A stretch of DNA of 17,541 bases from contig MU646969.1 in NCBI GenBank assembly GCA_026770585.1, positions 5,395 to 22,935 on the forward strand, given 5' to 3'. Position 1 is the stretch's first letter. The number at the start of each line of letters is the position of its first letter. The notes beneath the pieces are model-generated. The model saw only the letters and a list, made by a program, of their open reading frames with translations, did not search any database and was not told the DNA's origin. Shown here in pieces: positions 1 through 13,100 of the stretch. The stretch comes from Baffinella frigidus. Its lineage: Eukaryota > Cryptophyceae > Cryptomonadales > Baffinellaceae. A program made the position numbers and the translations under genes.

Positions 1-169
1 CAAACCCTACCCCAAACCCCAAACCCCAAACCCCAAACCCCAAACCCCAAACCCCAAACCCCCCAAACCCAAACCCCAAACCCCAAACCCTAAATCCTGA
101 ACCCCAAACTCTAAACCCTGAACCCAGACCCACAAACCCCAAACCCTCAAACCATCAACCCTAATCCAG
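1..169 (+). repeat. Partial intron 0: telomere-like heptamer array
   Basis: Nearly continuous period-7 repeat of CCCCAAA, CCCTAAA and CCCTGAA type, ending AATCCAG directly before an open exon. The same layout recurs in most introns of this gene, so I read it as the 3' part of an intron whose donor lies left of the window, not as a chromosome end. A true subtelomeric position cannot be excluded from the window alone. Confidence 0.8.
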
Positions 170-241
170 GCGACCCCGGCGAGTGCCATCCCGGTAATGA
201 TCGCGGACTACTTTGTTCTTCCTCTCACCGACGCGTCGAAG
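170..241 (+). CDS. Exon 1 of window (24 codons, phase 0 to 0)
   Basis: Lies between a CCAG acceptor and an AAG|GTAAAC donor. It translates to 24 residues (ATPASAIPVMIADYFVLPLT then DASK) and runs in frame into exon 2. The alternation of hydrophobic residues fits strands of an immunoglobulin-like fold. It is not the first exon of the gene, because no initiation context is present. Confidence 0.75.
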
Positions 242-1067
242 GTAAACCTTCAACCCTAAACCCCAAACCCCAAACCCTAAGCCCTACACCCTAAACTCTC
301 AACCCTAAACCCTACACCCAAAGTCCAAAACCCATAACCCTAAACCCGCAACCCGCAGCCCGTTCCCAAACCCTGAAGATTTCTTCACGCTCCCGGACCT
401 GACCCTACAACCTAAACCCCAAGCCATCAACCCGAACCCCAAACCCTGAACCCCAAACCAGGTGCGTGTGGCGCGGCCCTACCCCCCCAGCGTCGCGTAC
501 CACGTGTGGCAGAACGGCGCCAAGCAGAGCACCGCAAACATCGCCCTCACAGTCTTCTCGCTCCCCTCCGCCCTCACCACCGCCGACGCCGTCACCGGCG
601 AGTACAAGTTCACGACCGCGGCCAAGACGGAGACCAAGAGCGTCTCGACGACCGCCTCTTCGGGCGACAGTGCGGGCGCGCGCACCATTGCCGTGCCCCT
701 GCCCGCCGACCTTCCCAACTTCTGCGCGGATGGGTGCGCTGCGACGCTGCATCTCTACCCTGCCAGGTTTCCCTACAACCCTAAATCCTACACCCTCATC
801 CTTGAACCTTGAACCCTGAACCCTACACCTTAAACCCTATAGCCTAAACCCTAAACCCTCAACCCTCAACCCTCAACCCTGACCCCTAAACACTACTCCC
901 TCAACCCTAAACCCCAACCCAGGTTCCCAAGCAAGGAAGTGCGGCTCCCGATCCAGTTCTTCAACTACAAGCGCCCGGCGGTCAAGTCGGTGTTCCCCCT
1001 CGAAGGGTCGGAGCAGGGCGACTCGCTTGTGTCGCTCACCGTCGAGGACTACCAGGTACGTTTCGCC

Positions 1068-1116
<49 letters not shown>

Positions 1117-4100
1117 TCTCTCTCTCTCTCTCGCTCTCTCGCCATCTCTCTCTCTCTCTACCGAGTACGTTGCTCCCGCCCTGGTCTGGCGGTGCTGCAT
1201 TAGAATGTCGCCGCTTTTCCAGCGACCCCAGGTACAAACCGTGGTCGAAAAAACGAGCGAAACAGCTCGTGATGTGCCCGCAAAAGGGCTGAGGATGTGC
1301 GTGGGCGGCAAGGCCGCGTTTGGGGCTTAGGGTTTTGGGGCTGCACCGGATTGTCGCCGCTTTCCCGGCGACCCCTGGGACAAATCGGTGGTTGGGAAAA
1401 GAGTGAAACAGCTGATGATGTGCTCACGTCGCGTTCCGCTTTTTCTCCTGGCGTACAGCGGGCGTGTTTGTCAATTTATTAAACCTCGCTTTTCCCCTTG
1501 GGTGGCAGGGCGAGCTGTTTCGCTCGTGTTGCCAACCCCCGATTTGTCAATTTATTAAACCTTGTTTTTCTCCGTGGACGATGATGCACCTGGGTGGCCC
1601 CTGTGGGCAGACTGGCTGGCCAAATCGGCACAGAACAGTTCTGAATTTGGACTGTTGGTGTGAGTAAGAATCACACTCTCCTTGGGCGGCGACCCCTGGT
1701 ACAAATCGGGGTTGGACAAAACGAGCGACACAACTCATGATGTGCGAGCGGAAGAGGTGATGATGTGCTTGGGCGGCAGGGCGATGCGAGCACGCCGTCG
1801 CGCGTCATGGCAGGCCTCTTCTCTTTCTTCTCCGCCCCGGCCCTCCAGGTCGTTACCTTAACCCACACCCGAAACCCGAAACCAGAAACCAGAAACCCGA
1901 AACCCAAAACCCGAAACCCGAAACCCGGAACCCTCAAACCTCAACCCTCACCTCTCACCCCTCACCCCTCACCCCTCAACCCTCACCTCTCAACCCTCAA
2001 CCCTCAACCTTCACGCAGGTATCGCTGTCCTGCGCGGGGAAGGCAGTGCAGGTGCAGGGCGCCTCGCTCAAGGACACGGGCAATTCTCAGTTCCTGATCA
2101 AGTTCGCTGCGCCGCCTTGCGCTGCGAGTAAACCCTACACCCTACGACAAAACCCTAAACCATAAACCCTACACCCTAAACCCTACACCCTAAACCCCAA
2201 ACCCCAAACCCCGAACCCCGAACCCCGAACCCCGAACCCCAAACCCCACACTATTCACCAGGCGTTGCCAACTACACACTCGCCACCTCCTCAGGGAACG
2301 TGCTTTTGGATCTGGGCGGCTCAAACCTCAAACCTCGAAACCCCAAAGCCCACACCCCAACCCAGGCGTTGCCAACTACACGCTCGCAACTTCCTCGGGG
2401 AACGTGGTGCTCGACCTGGGCGGGTTCAAGGCGCTGCAGTTTACCTACAAGGGCACGGTGGTCAGCTCGGTGACGCCGGTGCACTCCAACCCCATACCCC
2501 ACGCCATACCCCACACTGTGAGGATCCCAGGCCGCATGCCTAGAGCATGCGTGCTTCTGTCCTTCGCCATACCCCACACCCTTCGTGATACCCCACACCC
2601 TTCATCTAACCCTAAAGCTTGAACCCCTAAAGCCAACCCCTAACCCGTACACCCTACACCCCAGCCGTCCGGCATGACGAACCCAGGGTCAACCGGCGTC
2701 GACATTTCGATCTTCATCGACAACGTCCAAACGGCCCCCGCCACCACCCCCACCGTCACCCTCGCGGGCGCCCCGTGCGTCGTCAGCCTGGCCACCTTCT
2801 CCCCGGGGAACAATCAGCTCCTGATCAAGGCCAGGACCCCCGAGTTGGCCGTGGCCCTCGCCGGGCGGGTCGGCGTTGGTGTGTCGGGGGTTGTGGCGGG
2901 GAGCGATCTCGCGTTCGAGTGGGGTTATACGGCGCCGCCCGCCATGTTCCTTGAGGCTGAGTCCTTCACCATCGACGGCGATGCCCGCACATGGGTCTGC
3001 ATAAACCCTAAACCCTTCACCCGAAACCCTAAACCCTTCACCCTAAACCCTTCACCCTCAACACTAAACCATAACCCCTGAACCCCTCACCCTTCACCCA
3101 TCACACTAAACCCAAAACCCAAAACCCTGAACACCAAACACCAAGCCCCCAACCCTCAACCCTCAACCCTGCACCCTAAACCCTACACTCTTCACCCTAA
3201 CCCCCGAACCCTTCACCTGAAACCATTCACTCTTCACCCGTCACCCTTCACCCGAAACCCGAAACCCGAAACCGGAGACCCGAAACCCCAAACCCACAAC
3301 CAGGTCTCGGCGTCGAACGGCGGCACGGTGCAGATCGCGTGCGTGATCCGCAACCTCCACGCCAAGTACGACCGGGCGTTCGACTTGCTCACCCTCGATA
3401 TCCCCCAGGCGGGCACGCGCACCGTGTCCTTGAACACCTTGGGGGAGACCGTCCGCGCGTCGTTCACCCTCGACACATCCACGCTTTGGGTGGGAACCAT
3501 TTATTCAGTGCGCGTCGGGGTGTGGAAGGATGGCGTGAGCCGGTTCAACGTGTCCGCCTTCGACCTCGGCGCGCGCACCGGGGCGTGGCTGGAGGCGCGC
3601 GACACGTCGCTGCCGCGCCTGCTTGCCGCCGCGCCGACGGAGGCGCCCGCGCAGGGCGGCACCCTCCTCTTCATCGGCTTCCTCGAGGCGGGGACCCTCC
3701 AGGAGCAGTACGCTGCTGGGGCTGTCTCGTTTGCGCTTCGCCACGACAGTGGCAGCGGGGTGACGGAGGTCAACGGAACCGTTGAGCACGTGATCTCGCT
3801 CTCGGACTACAACGCGAGGGGGAGCTTGTACGACGCCGCGGTCAGCAAGGCCGGACAGTTCTCGCAAGCGAGCGAGAGCCTCTTCAGCGCGTACCTCGCT
3901 GTCCCCGCGGCGCTCAACATGGAAGTGCTCCTCTCCGCCGACCCGACACAGGCAACCTCCGACGCGGCGCTCCTGCTCGTGCGCTCCCCACTCGTGGCCG
4001 AAGGTGAGAAGGGGCGGGTCTCGTGGCTCAAGGGCGGTGCTATGCAGTACCATGATTTCGACTGTAGCGTGATCGCAGCGCCTGTTGGCACCGCGGTCGT

Positions 4101-7100
4101 CGAGGAGGCGTACACGGACGACCTTTCGCGTTCCTCGGGGTTGTCGGGCAACGTTCTCCTCACAATCGTCGTCTCCAACTTCCCCCTTGTGTACTCGAAG
4201 GCGAGCCTCACTGTCAAGTTCGGCGACACTTCTGCCAAGGTGCTTCGTCTTTTGGAGGGCTCCAGCAGCGGCACGCGCTTCACCGTGCTGGTCCCAGCTG
4301 GGTCGCCGGGCGTCGTGGATGTCACTGTGGCGGGAAAAGATTTTCCGAGCAACGCGGCCACCTTCCAGTTCACGTACATCGATAACCGGATCCCGCAAGC
4401 TTCCTCGTTCTCGCCGGCGCGCGTGTATGCTGACGGGGGTCACACGGTCACGGTCCTTTTGACTGACTTCCCGGACGTGCAAGCCGCGTCGGAGGTGTCA
4501 GCGGTTGCGACGGCAGCGGACGGCACGCAGCTCACGTTCGCGGTGGTTAGCAGTGCCAAGAGCGCAGCGGGGGTCACCACCGTGGTGTTGTCCACCACGG
4601 CTGGTGCGGCTGGGAACGCCGCTGTCGTCATCTACACGTCGACCCAGAACGCGCTGCCCTTCTCCCTCGACCTCGTGGCCGTCCCCACAGGCGCTCCGCT
4701 CGTGAAGCAGTTGACGCCTTCGATCGGCGAGTGCCGCGCCGGATCCCCCGTCACCGTCTCGATGCGCCTCGACTCGTTCAGGGCGCAAACCGACGCCTCC
4801 CACCTCCGAGTAACGTTCGGCGGGAACAGCACGACCCCCCGCAAGGTGTCGTCGTTCATGACAGGGACATCCTTCGAGTTCGCCTCTGGCGTCGAGGACT
4901 TGGACGGAGGCGTGTACGAGGTGCGCGTGTGGTCGTCGACGGACCCGAGCAAGGTCGCGGTTTCGACGTTCACGTGCAAGGACACGACGGTGGCGACGCT
5001 GGTGGGCGCATTCCCCGCTTCAGGCTTCGCGGGGTCCAACACCGCCGTCTCGGTGTTCCTCATCGACTCGGGCTACACCTTGCACGACACCGTGTTCCTG
5101 AAGCAGGACGGGGTTACGACGGCTGTCGCCAACGCCGCCAAAGGAGGCTCCCCGATGGAAGTCCTCCTCACGCTCACGGCGACCGTCTCCAGTGCCTCCT
5201 CGATGACGCTCGCGCCGTGCAAGGACCCGACGAAAGACGCCAACTGCCTGAAGAAGGAAGTGTCCTTCGATTTCAACTTCCTCGACCCTGACGCCGTGCG
5301 CGTCACGGGCTTCTTCCCCCTGTCCGAGTACGTTTCGGGCCGCACCAAGGTCGACGTCGCGGTCAAGAACCTCCCTGCGAACTTGGTCAACTCACAGGTC
5401 ATCCTCGACTTCGGGGCGAGCAACGCAACGTGTAAGAGCAGTGATACGGCCACGGGCGTTCTGACCTTCGAGATCCCGACGGAGCCGACTGCGACGGCCG
5501 GGGCCGTGTCCCTGCGTCTGCATCTGCTCGCTTCCGGGGAGTCGTTCAATCTGCCCAAGACGTTTGACTACCTCGAGCAGAAGCCTGCGGTCATCACCTC
5601 TGTGTCGCCGTCCAAGGCCTCGATCCGCGCTGCCGCCACCGCGCGCGTCGCTGTGCGAAACCTCCCTGGCACGGACGCTGCCTCTGACATCGCCGTTCAG
5701 CTGGTGTGGTCCGACGGCCGGACCCTGGACCTCCTGGTGCTGTCCGTGACGCGGAGGGACGTTCGGAAGCAGGTGTACGAGGTGCAGGAGTGGTTCGCAG
5801 ATGTGACAACGCCGGTGGACCCCGAACCTGACGACGCCGACTCCATCGAGGGCGCCGTCACGGTGCGCGTCATCCACCGCGTCTTCGGGGCCTTTGTCGA
5901 GCTCCAGGCAGGCCTCACCATGTACGACGACGCCCTCCCGCAGGTGATGTCCGTCTTGGGGCCGGACGGCGCGGGGCAGACGAGCGCCAACGTGCCCATG
6001 TCCGTGTCCTCGGAGGTGACAATCACAGTGAACAAATCTCCGGCCGGCGTGAAAACGTCGGTTTATTCTGCGGTGGTGGGGAGCTCGGCGGTGGGCGTGA
6101 CGTTCGCGACGGTGGACGCGGCGCGCATGGCGCAGGTGGTGCTCACCTCCCCCTCGCAGGAGTCCGCGGGCGAGTTGTACGGCTTGATCGTGTTCGGCGC
6201 GGCGCCGGCGTCGTGCGTCTCCGCCTGCTGCGAGGCCGCCTCGTGCGTCGTTGACTGCCCGGGCGTCTTCACCGCGTGCTTTTCTCTTCTGGCGTACGAC
6301 GACCTCGTTCCGATCGCCTCTGTCAAGAGTGCAGTCTCAGGCCCCGAGATCGGGGGCTCCTTCATCCTGGTGTCCATCGCCAAGTTTCCGCTGCTCTTTT
6401 CCGCCGCGGACGCTGAGGTGTCGTTCGGCGAGGTGGCTGGGAGCCTCCAGCTCAAGTCGTCGTCGGCCAAGGCCACGGTGTTGACGCTCGTGACGCCCGA
6501 GTACACGACCCTCGGCACGGCGTCCTCGGCGCTCGTCGACGTGACCGTGACCCCCAAGAAGCAGCCCGACCGCGCCATCGTCTTCCAGTACACGTACGTG
6601 GCGGTCTCGCCCGCGGTGACGGCCTTCACTCCTGCTTCGGGGCTCAACGACGTTGTGCTTGAGGTCAAGGTGCAGATCGCGTACCTCCCCTTCCCCGGCA
6701 CGGTTCTCGTGACCTTCGGCGGCGAGGCAGTGTCGTCGACTGTGCACCCCTCCTCAAACAAGATGGCCTCGCTCGTCATCTTCAACACTCGCGCAGGCCT
6801 GCTCGGCACCATCCCGGTCGTCATCAAGCCCAAGCTGTGCCTGGACCCGTGCGTGGACCAGGTGCAGTTCACCTTCAAGAGCCTGGACGCGACGGTGCCG
6901 GAGCTGCTGGCGCCGCCTTCCGGCATGGCGAAGCAGCAGCCGAAGCTGCCCAAGATCACGCTCGAGAAGTTCCCGGCCGAGGGAACTTACTCCTCGCTGT
7001 TGGTGACGATGGTGGCGTCCGACAAAACGGAGTTGGCGTGCACCGTGCAGACGGTGGACCGGATGGGCGACCTGACGCAGCTCGACGTGCTCACGCCCGC

Positions 7101-10100
7101 GGCGCTAAGGGCACGTGCAGCGGGCACGTACTCCGTGCGCATCCAAGTCACCAACTCCGGCGGGCTCAAGACCGTGACGATCACATCGTTCGTCGTGTAC
7201 GATGGCATGGCGGCGAAGGTGGTGTCCTACGGGCCGGCGGTGGTCCCCACGGTGGCGTCAGCGGGCGGCCGCCTGCTCCAGCTCCAGTCGCGTGTCAGCG
7301 CCACCATGGCCAACTTCCCGCAGGGCCTCTCGCTCGCCTCGGTGGTCGCGACGCTGGGCGCTGAAAACGTGAAGGTCCTGCAGGTCACGGACCTCGTCAA
7401 GTGCTCTGCCGTCGCCATCGACTGCAACCGCACACGCGTCACGCTCCTGGCCCCGGCCCTCGCGTCCCCCGGCGACAAGACCTTCTCGGTCTCCGCGCCA
7501 GGCATGAGCGTCCCGCTCACCTTCGCCATCACTTTTGAGCCGCCCTGCGACTTTCAGGCGCTCTGCGCCGCCAAGAGCCAGCTGGTCAACTACAGGCGCC
7601 TGCTCGACGCGCCCACCATCGAGTGCGACCCCTAAACCCTAAAACCTAAACATTTACCCCAAACCCTAAACCCTAAACCTTAAACCCAAACCCTAAACCA
7701 GGTGCGACCCCGCCTACTGCATCAAGGCCACGGACATCTCGGTCCCGGAGATTCTCCGGGTGTCGCCATCGGAGGGCCTCGTGGTAGGCGGCACGCTCGT
7801 GACGCTCCAGGTGGCGAGGCTGCCGGCCTTCTCGGCCGCCGACATCAAGGTGGTGGCTGGCGAGGGCGTCACCAAGGCCTTCGGAGAGGTTGTCAAGTTC
7901 ACACAGGAGCCGGGCTCGTCCCTCACGAGTTCCAAGGGTGAGCTGATCCTGCGCACCCCGGCAGTGGACGCGCTCTCAGAGCTCGTGGAGTTCACGGTCT
8001 CGACAAAGTTGGATTCCGAGAGCCGCTCGGCGAAATTCGTGTTCGATTATCTCCCGGCTCTCTCGGGCGCGACGACGTTCGTGCAAGTGTCCCCGGCGAG
8101 CATGTACGAGACGACGGTGTCGGACACGGTCTCGATCGCGCTCTCGCTCGGCAACGTCCCGCGCCTCAAGCGCCCCTTCGTCCTCAGCGACATCATGGTC
8201 AAGGTCGGCGCCGGCGCGTTCCTCCCAGTCTCGAAGATCACGTCGTCAGACCGCGATCGCACCACGGTCAACGTCGAGATCAAGGGGCACCCCGCGCTCC
8301 CGGCCGGAACGCTCAAAATCCGCGCCTACTCTGTCTCGCGCGGCATCGCCACCGCCGGCGTCCGCACTGTCAACGTCACTGCTTCGCCCGCCCCCTCGGT
8401 GGTCGGCGCGTACCCGAGTGACGGGTCCACCGATCTCTCGCACTCCGTTGCTGTTACTGTCCAGTATGTGCCCCCCGCCATGCAGCTCGCCGGCCTCACC
8501 GCCGCACAGCTCGTCACCTCCGAGGGTCGAACGTACCGAGTTGAGATCCTCTCGGTGGCGAACAAGAACAGTAAGTGTCTCCACACATACTGCTCGCTCT
8601 TCGAGGTCAAGTTCCGCGCCCCGGCGCTCAACGAGACGGACAACGGCGGCGGGGAAGCCACGTTCTCGGCGCACAATGCGGCTGGTAACATGTTCTCCTG
8701 GCCTTTCAAGTACGTCGCATCAGGCGAGCCTGAAGTGGCCGGCTTCTCGCCCAAGTGGCAGTACGTGGTCTCGGACGAGGACGACGCGGCAGCAACCTCC
8801 CGGAATGTGACGATCTTCCTCAAGAACTTCCCGCGGCCGGGGTGCAAGGACACGCTCGCGTGCAAGGCGGACGCGGTGAACCGCCAGACGCGCGTGCGCT
8901 TCAGCCGCGTGTCCGGCGATGTCGACGTAACCCCTTCCGCAAGCGGCATGACGGAGACCGCCGGGATGCTTTCCATCCAGGTGCTTGCGCCCCCGCGCGC
9001 AGTCGCCGGAGTGGACGCCTTGACCGTGAGGGCGGATGCCGAGGGCGTGGAGGGTGCGGTGGAGACGGGCGTGTTCTCTTTCGAGTATGTCGCCCCGCCG
9101 CGGATCGTGTCGCCCGTCGACGGGTCGGTGCAGGGCGGCACGGAAGTCACCGTCAAGGCCTATGGGCTTGATCCCATCCCCGCGCAGAGCGAGGTGCGTG
9201 TGACCATCTTCGACGGCACCACCGAGACCTCTCTCACCAGCGCCAACGTGCTCGCCGTCACGGGCAACGCACAGGCGGGGCTCATCTCTGAGATGACGCT
9301 CTCGCTGTTGATGCCCGCGTTTACCAGCGCGGGCGTGTTCACGTGCCGCATCAAGCGCGTGGGGGCCTCCCCCGTGGTGCTCACCGAATTCCTCTTCGAG
9401 TATTTCAACCCCCCCGTGTTCTCGAACCTGGAGCAAGGCGACGCCACGGTCAAGGGCCAGACGGCCGCCAAGGACGGCGTATCCACCGCCCTGCGCGTCT
9501 CCAACTTTCCCGCGATCGCCGCTGGCGCTGACGTCTCCGTCACCTTCGGCTCCCAGAAGTCGTACGTGCTCTCCTTCACAAACTTCAAGGGCGGCGTGTG
9601 GCTGCAGGTGATGGTGCCTCCCGCGAAAGACCTCTCTCCAGGGGTCGTGACTCTCTCGGTACAGTACGTCGGGGCAGAGGCCATCCCCCGCGGGGGGGTC
9701 ACCGGGCAGACGTACGTCCGCGCGCCCAAGGTGGCGAGCGTCGACTTCTCCTACTACGTGCCGCAGCCCGAGATGCTGGCGGTGCGGTGGTGCGAGTTCT
9801 GCCCCATCCCGGGGCGCACGTGCCTCGTCAACGGGCGCTGCCTCAACGGCCTGAAGCCCAAGGAGAACTCGGCGCCGTTGCGCGGCGTCGGCACCCTCAC
9901 CCTCGTGCTGCGCAACATGCCGGCGGTGCCGCACAACGCGCTGACCGGGCTGCTGGACGCCAATGCTCTCGCGAGCGTATCCGCGTCGCTGGGCTCCACG
10001 TCCGTGGCGTCGCTCTCGCGCGTGGTGTTCCAGGACGGCGACCTCTCGGCCTTCGAGCTCTCGATGCCCTCGGCCTCGGCGGGCGAGGTGCTCGCCCCAC

Positions 10101-13100
10101 ACCCTTCGTCAAACCCTCAACCGTGAACCCCTAACCCCAACCACTAACTCCTACGCCCTACATCAGGTGCTCGCTGAGATGGTGGTGCAGCCTGCCGACG
10201 CCCCAGTGCCCACCACCGCCTCCTTCACCTTCTCGTTCTTCGACGACAACATCGCGCTCGCATGCGTCGAGTGCCGCGCCCCCTCCTCTTCCGGCGCGCC
10301 CTTCCGCGTCACCATCACCAACTTCCTCATCTCGACGGCCCTCGCGGCGTCGGACCAGATCACCGTCACCTTCGGAAGCGAGGCCGCCGCGGCCGTCACC
10401 ATCCTCTCGTCCAACGGGACCCTCACCGTCCTCATGATCACCCCGCCGAGCTACGAGTGCGCCTCGTGCTCGTACGCGGGTGGCGTGGCGGCGGTGGAGC
10501 TGGCGGTGGTGTCGCGCACCGACGCCTCACGCGGCGCCTCCTCGCCCTTCACCTTCTGGACCGCGCCCGTCGTCTCAACCATCGCGATGGACCAGCTGGG
10601 CCTCCAGCTTGTCGTAACCTTCGACCACAGCACCAACCGTGCGTCCATGAGCAGCAGCGACCGGTCCTGCGGCCAAGTCTTCGCCGACGAAACGGCCTTC
10701 GCCAAGATGTCAGGCAGCACGGCCCTCGGCGGAAGTGCGCCCACGTGCGTGTGGGCGACCGCCCTGACGCTCAACGTCTTCCTGGGCGTCGGCGCCACGC
10801 TCGTCCCAGGCGACGCACTCACGCTCACGCCCGGCGTCGTGCGCTCTGCCAACCTCGTCTCCCTCTACTCGTCCAGTGCCGCGACCAGCGTCGCTGCCCC
10901 GGAGTTCCTCAAGGAGCCTTCCCTCTCGGTGTCTGGCCCCACGACCATCGACCAGTGCTCGCTGCTCAACCTGAAGGCGGCCTCCGACTCGCCGCGCCCC
11001 CCCGACTTCGCGTGGAGCTGCCTCAACCACGACGGGCTCAACGCGGCGCTGCGGGCGTTCACGACGAGCCAGGTGGATCTCGCGTCAGGCACGCCGGAGA
11101 TGACGGTCAACCCTAAACCCTAAACCAGAAACCCTTAACCCAAACCCCGAAACCCCAAACCCCAAACCCCAAACCCCAAAACCAGGACCTCGACACGACC
11201 TACGAGATCGGCGTGACAGCCACAGACATGTTCGGGTCCGTCTCCAAGTTAGTGGTGTTCAAGGTGTTTAAGGCCTCGGCGCCCGCGCCGCAGCTCTACT
11301 TCCAGCCCGCCTCCGTGGCTGTCACGCGCGACCTTGTGGCCGAGGTGCGCTCCCCCTCCGAGTGTAGCCACCTTTGACGAAATGTGTTTCCCTTTGACGT
11401 AACTCAATGAACCCTCAACCATGGATTATATGCCCTGCATCCTCATCCCTGAACCCTAAACCCGGAACCATAAACCCTGAACCTAGTGGTCGAGGTGCGC
11501 TTCCCTTCCGAGTGTTGATACCTTTGACGTCTTGCTGTGCCTTGTGCGCGGCACTCCATGAACCTTGAACCATGGACCATAAATCCCGCGCGCCATGCAC
11601 CCTAATCCCTGAACCCTGAACCCTGAACCAGGTGCGCGCCGTGACGGTCTTCTCGCAGTGTACCGACGCCAAGTCCGAGATGCTCTTCCAGTGGGCGCAG
11701 ATCTCTGGCCCGACGACGATCCCCGCCCAGTACCTCGGCACCATCTCGCAGCTGCGCATCCCGGGAGGCACGCTCGCTGCCACCGCGACCTACGTGGTGT
11801 CGCTCACGGTCAGCATGAGTGACGACGTGTCGAAGCAGTCCTCGTCGCAGATGGTGATCTCGGTGGGGAGGCTCCCGCTGATCGCGCGCATCAAGGGCAG
11901 CGCCTCGCGGAAGCAGTCGACGCGCTCCGCCCTCCTCCTCGACGCGAGCGTGTCGAGCGACCCCGACGTCAACGCGGGCGCTGCTCCGGGCCTTGCCTTC
12001 GCGTGGGCGTGCACGCTCTCTGACGGCACGTCCTCGCAGTCGTGCCGCGACACCACTGGCGCCTTGCTGGTGTTTGGAAACGCATCCATATTGCAGGTGC
12101 CGGCTGACATGTTGCCTGCGACAACCGACGCGCCCTATCAGTTCACGGTCACTGCTTCCAAGGCGGGCAAGTCCCCCGCGACGTACACACTCTCGCTTAC
12201 GCTCGTGACGCAGGACATCCCCAACGTGGAGCTCGCGGTGTATGGCGAGTTTTTCCGCCAGAAGGACGGCAGCATCAAAATCAACGAAAACTCTGTGTTC
12301 CTCCTCACTGCTTCTTGCATCACGACGAGCCCCAAGACGCAGTCCTGGGGCGGCGAGGTGGCGCTGACGGCGCCGGCCTTCACGGCGTCGATGAGGGGAG
12401 ACTCGCTGATCTACAAGGGCGATGGGAGCAACGCCCTGGTGGCGGGGGCAAGCTACGTGATGACATCGTCGTGCAAGGTGGTGGGCGCGCTCGAGACGGT
12501 GGTTGGCAGCGCGGAGCAGGTGGTGGTGGTCAACTTGCCGCCCGCGGGCGTCCCGTGCGAGACGTGCCTCGTTGATGGCGATGACACCAAGTGCGTGAAA
12601 GCCGGCGAGCCAGTGTTCGACCTGCTCCGCATCTCGTGCGCCAACTGGGCCGACTCCGACGGCGGGCTTGAATACCGCTTCGGGTACCAGGTCGAAGGCG
12701 ACGACAACATCGTGGAGTTCGACTGGAAATCCTCGCCGAGTCTCGACATGCGCCTCCCCACCGGCACCATCAACCTCGCGGCCCAGGTCCGGGACAAGCT
12801 TGGCGCTCTCTCCGTGATCATGTCTTCCACCGTGGAGATCGGCGCTGGGGGCGGCGGACGGCGCCGCCTCCTCGCCTCCCCCAGCGACAGCGACAACGAA
12901 AGCTACAGCGACTACATCGCGGGCGGGCGCAGGCTGCTCATGCAGTCGTCGTTCAACTGGCCAGGCGCCGCGGCCCTGCTCGACGGGGAGCTGTTGGGTG
13001 GCAACTACGACCCGCTCAACAACATGGCGTCGGCGCTGATCCTCGAGGTGGACAGCCAGTACTCGGGCATGAACCTCACGGCGGCCGAGTCGCTGGCGCA

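Larger units (their letters stand above)
1056..1779 (+). other. Intron 3: 724 bp with microsatellite and a nested repeat family
   Basis: Starts GTACGT and ends GGCAG. It is the longest intron apart from intron 20 and is not a telomere-like array. It contains a TC/CG microsatellite (about 1068-1160), three direct copies of a degenerate module near 1206, 1354 and 1684, and one inverted copy near 1505-1550 between two direct repeats. Confidence 0.75.

Noticed and set aside
1-169. True telomere or chromosome end
   Set aside because: The same arrays occur inside the gene as introns and this one ends in CAG before an open exon. Position at the window edge is not evidence by itself.
873-1311. Open frames through the TC/CG repeat on both strands
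   Set aside because: Dinucleotide repeats lack stops in several frames; the translations are Ser-Leu or Arg-Glu low complexity.
3505-4482. 325-codon open frame on the minus strand (also 6063-6959)
   Set aside because: Composition is that of a shadow frame opposite a GC-rich coding exon; no motif or promoter context.
7633-7635. TAA as the end of a gene (also the stops near 10126, 11123, 13164 and 14983)
   Set aside because: Each stop lies inside a heptamer array or intron just past a GT donor, and splicing rejoins the frame in phase.
8720-10102. 460-codon open frame on the minus strand
   Set aside because: It is Arg/His/Gly/Glu-rich, mirrors GC-rich codon bias of the sense exon, has no recognisable domain, and the sense frame has clear repeat structure and splice support.
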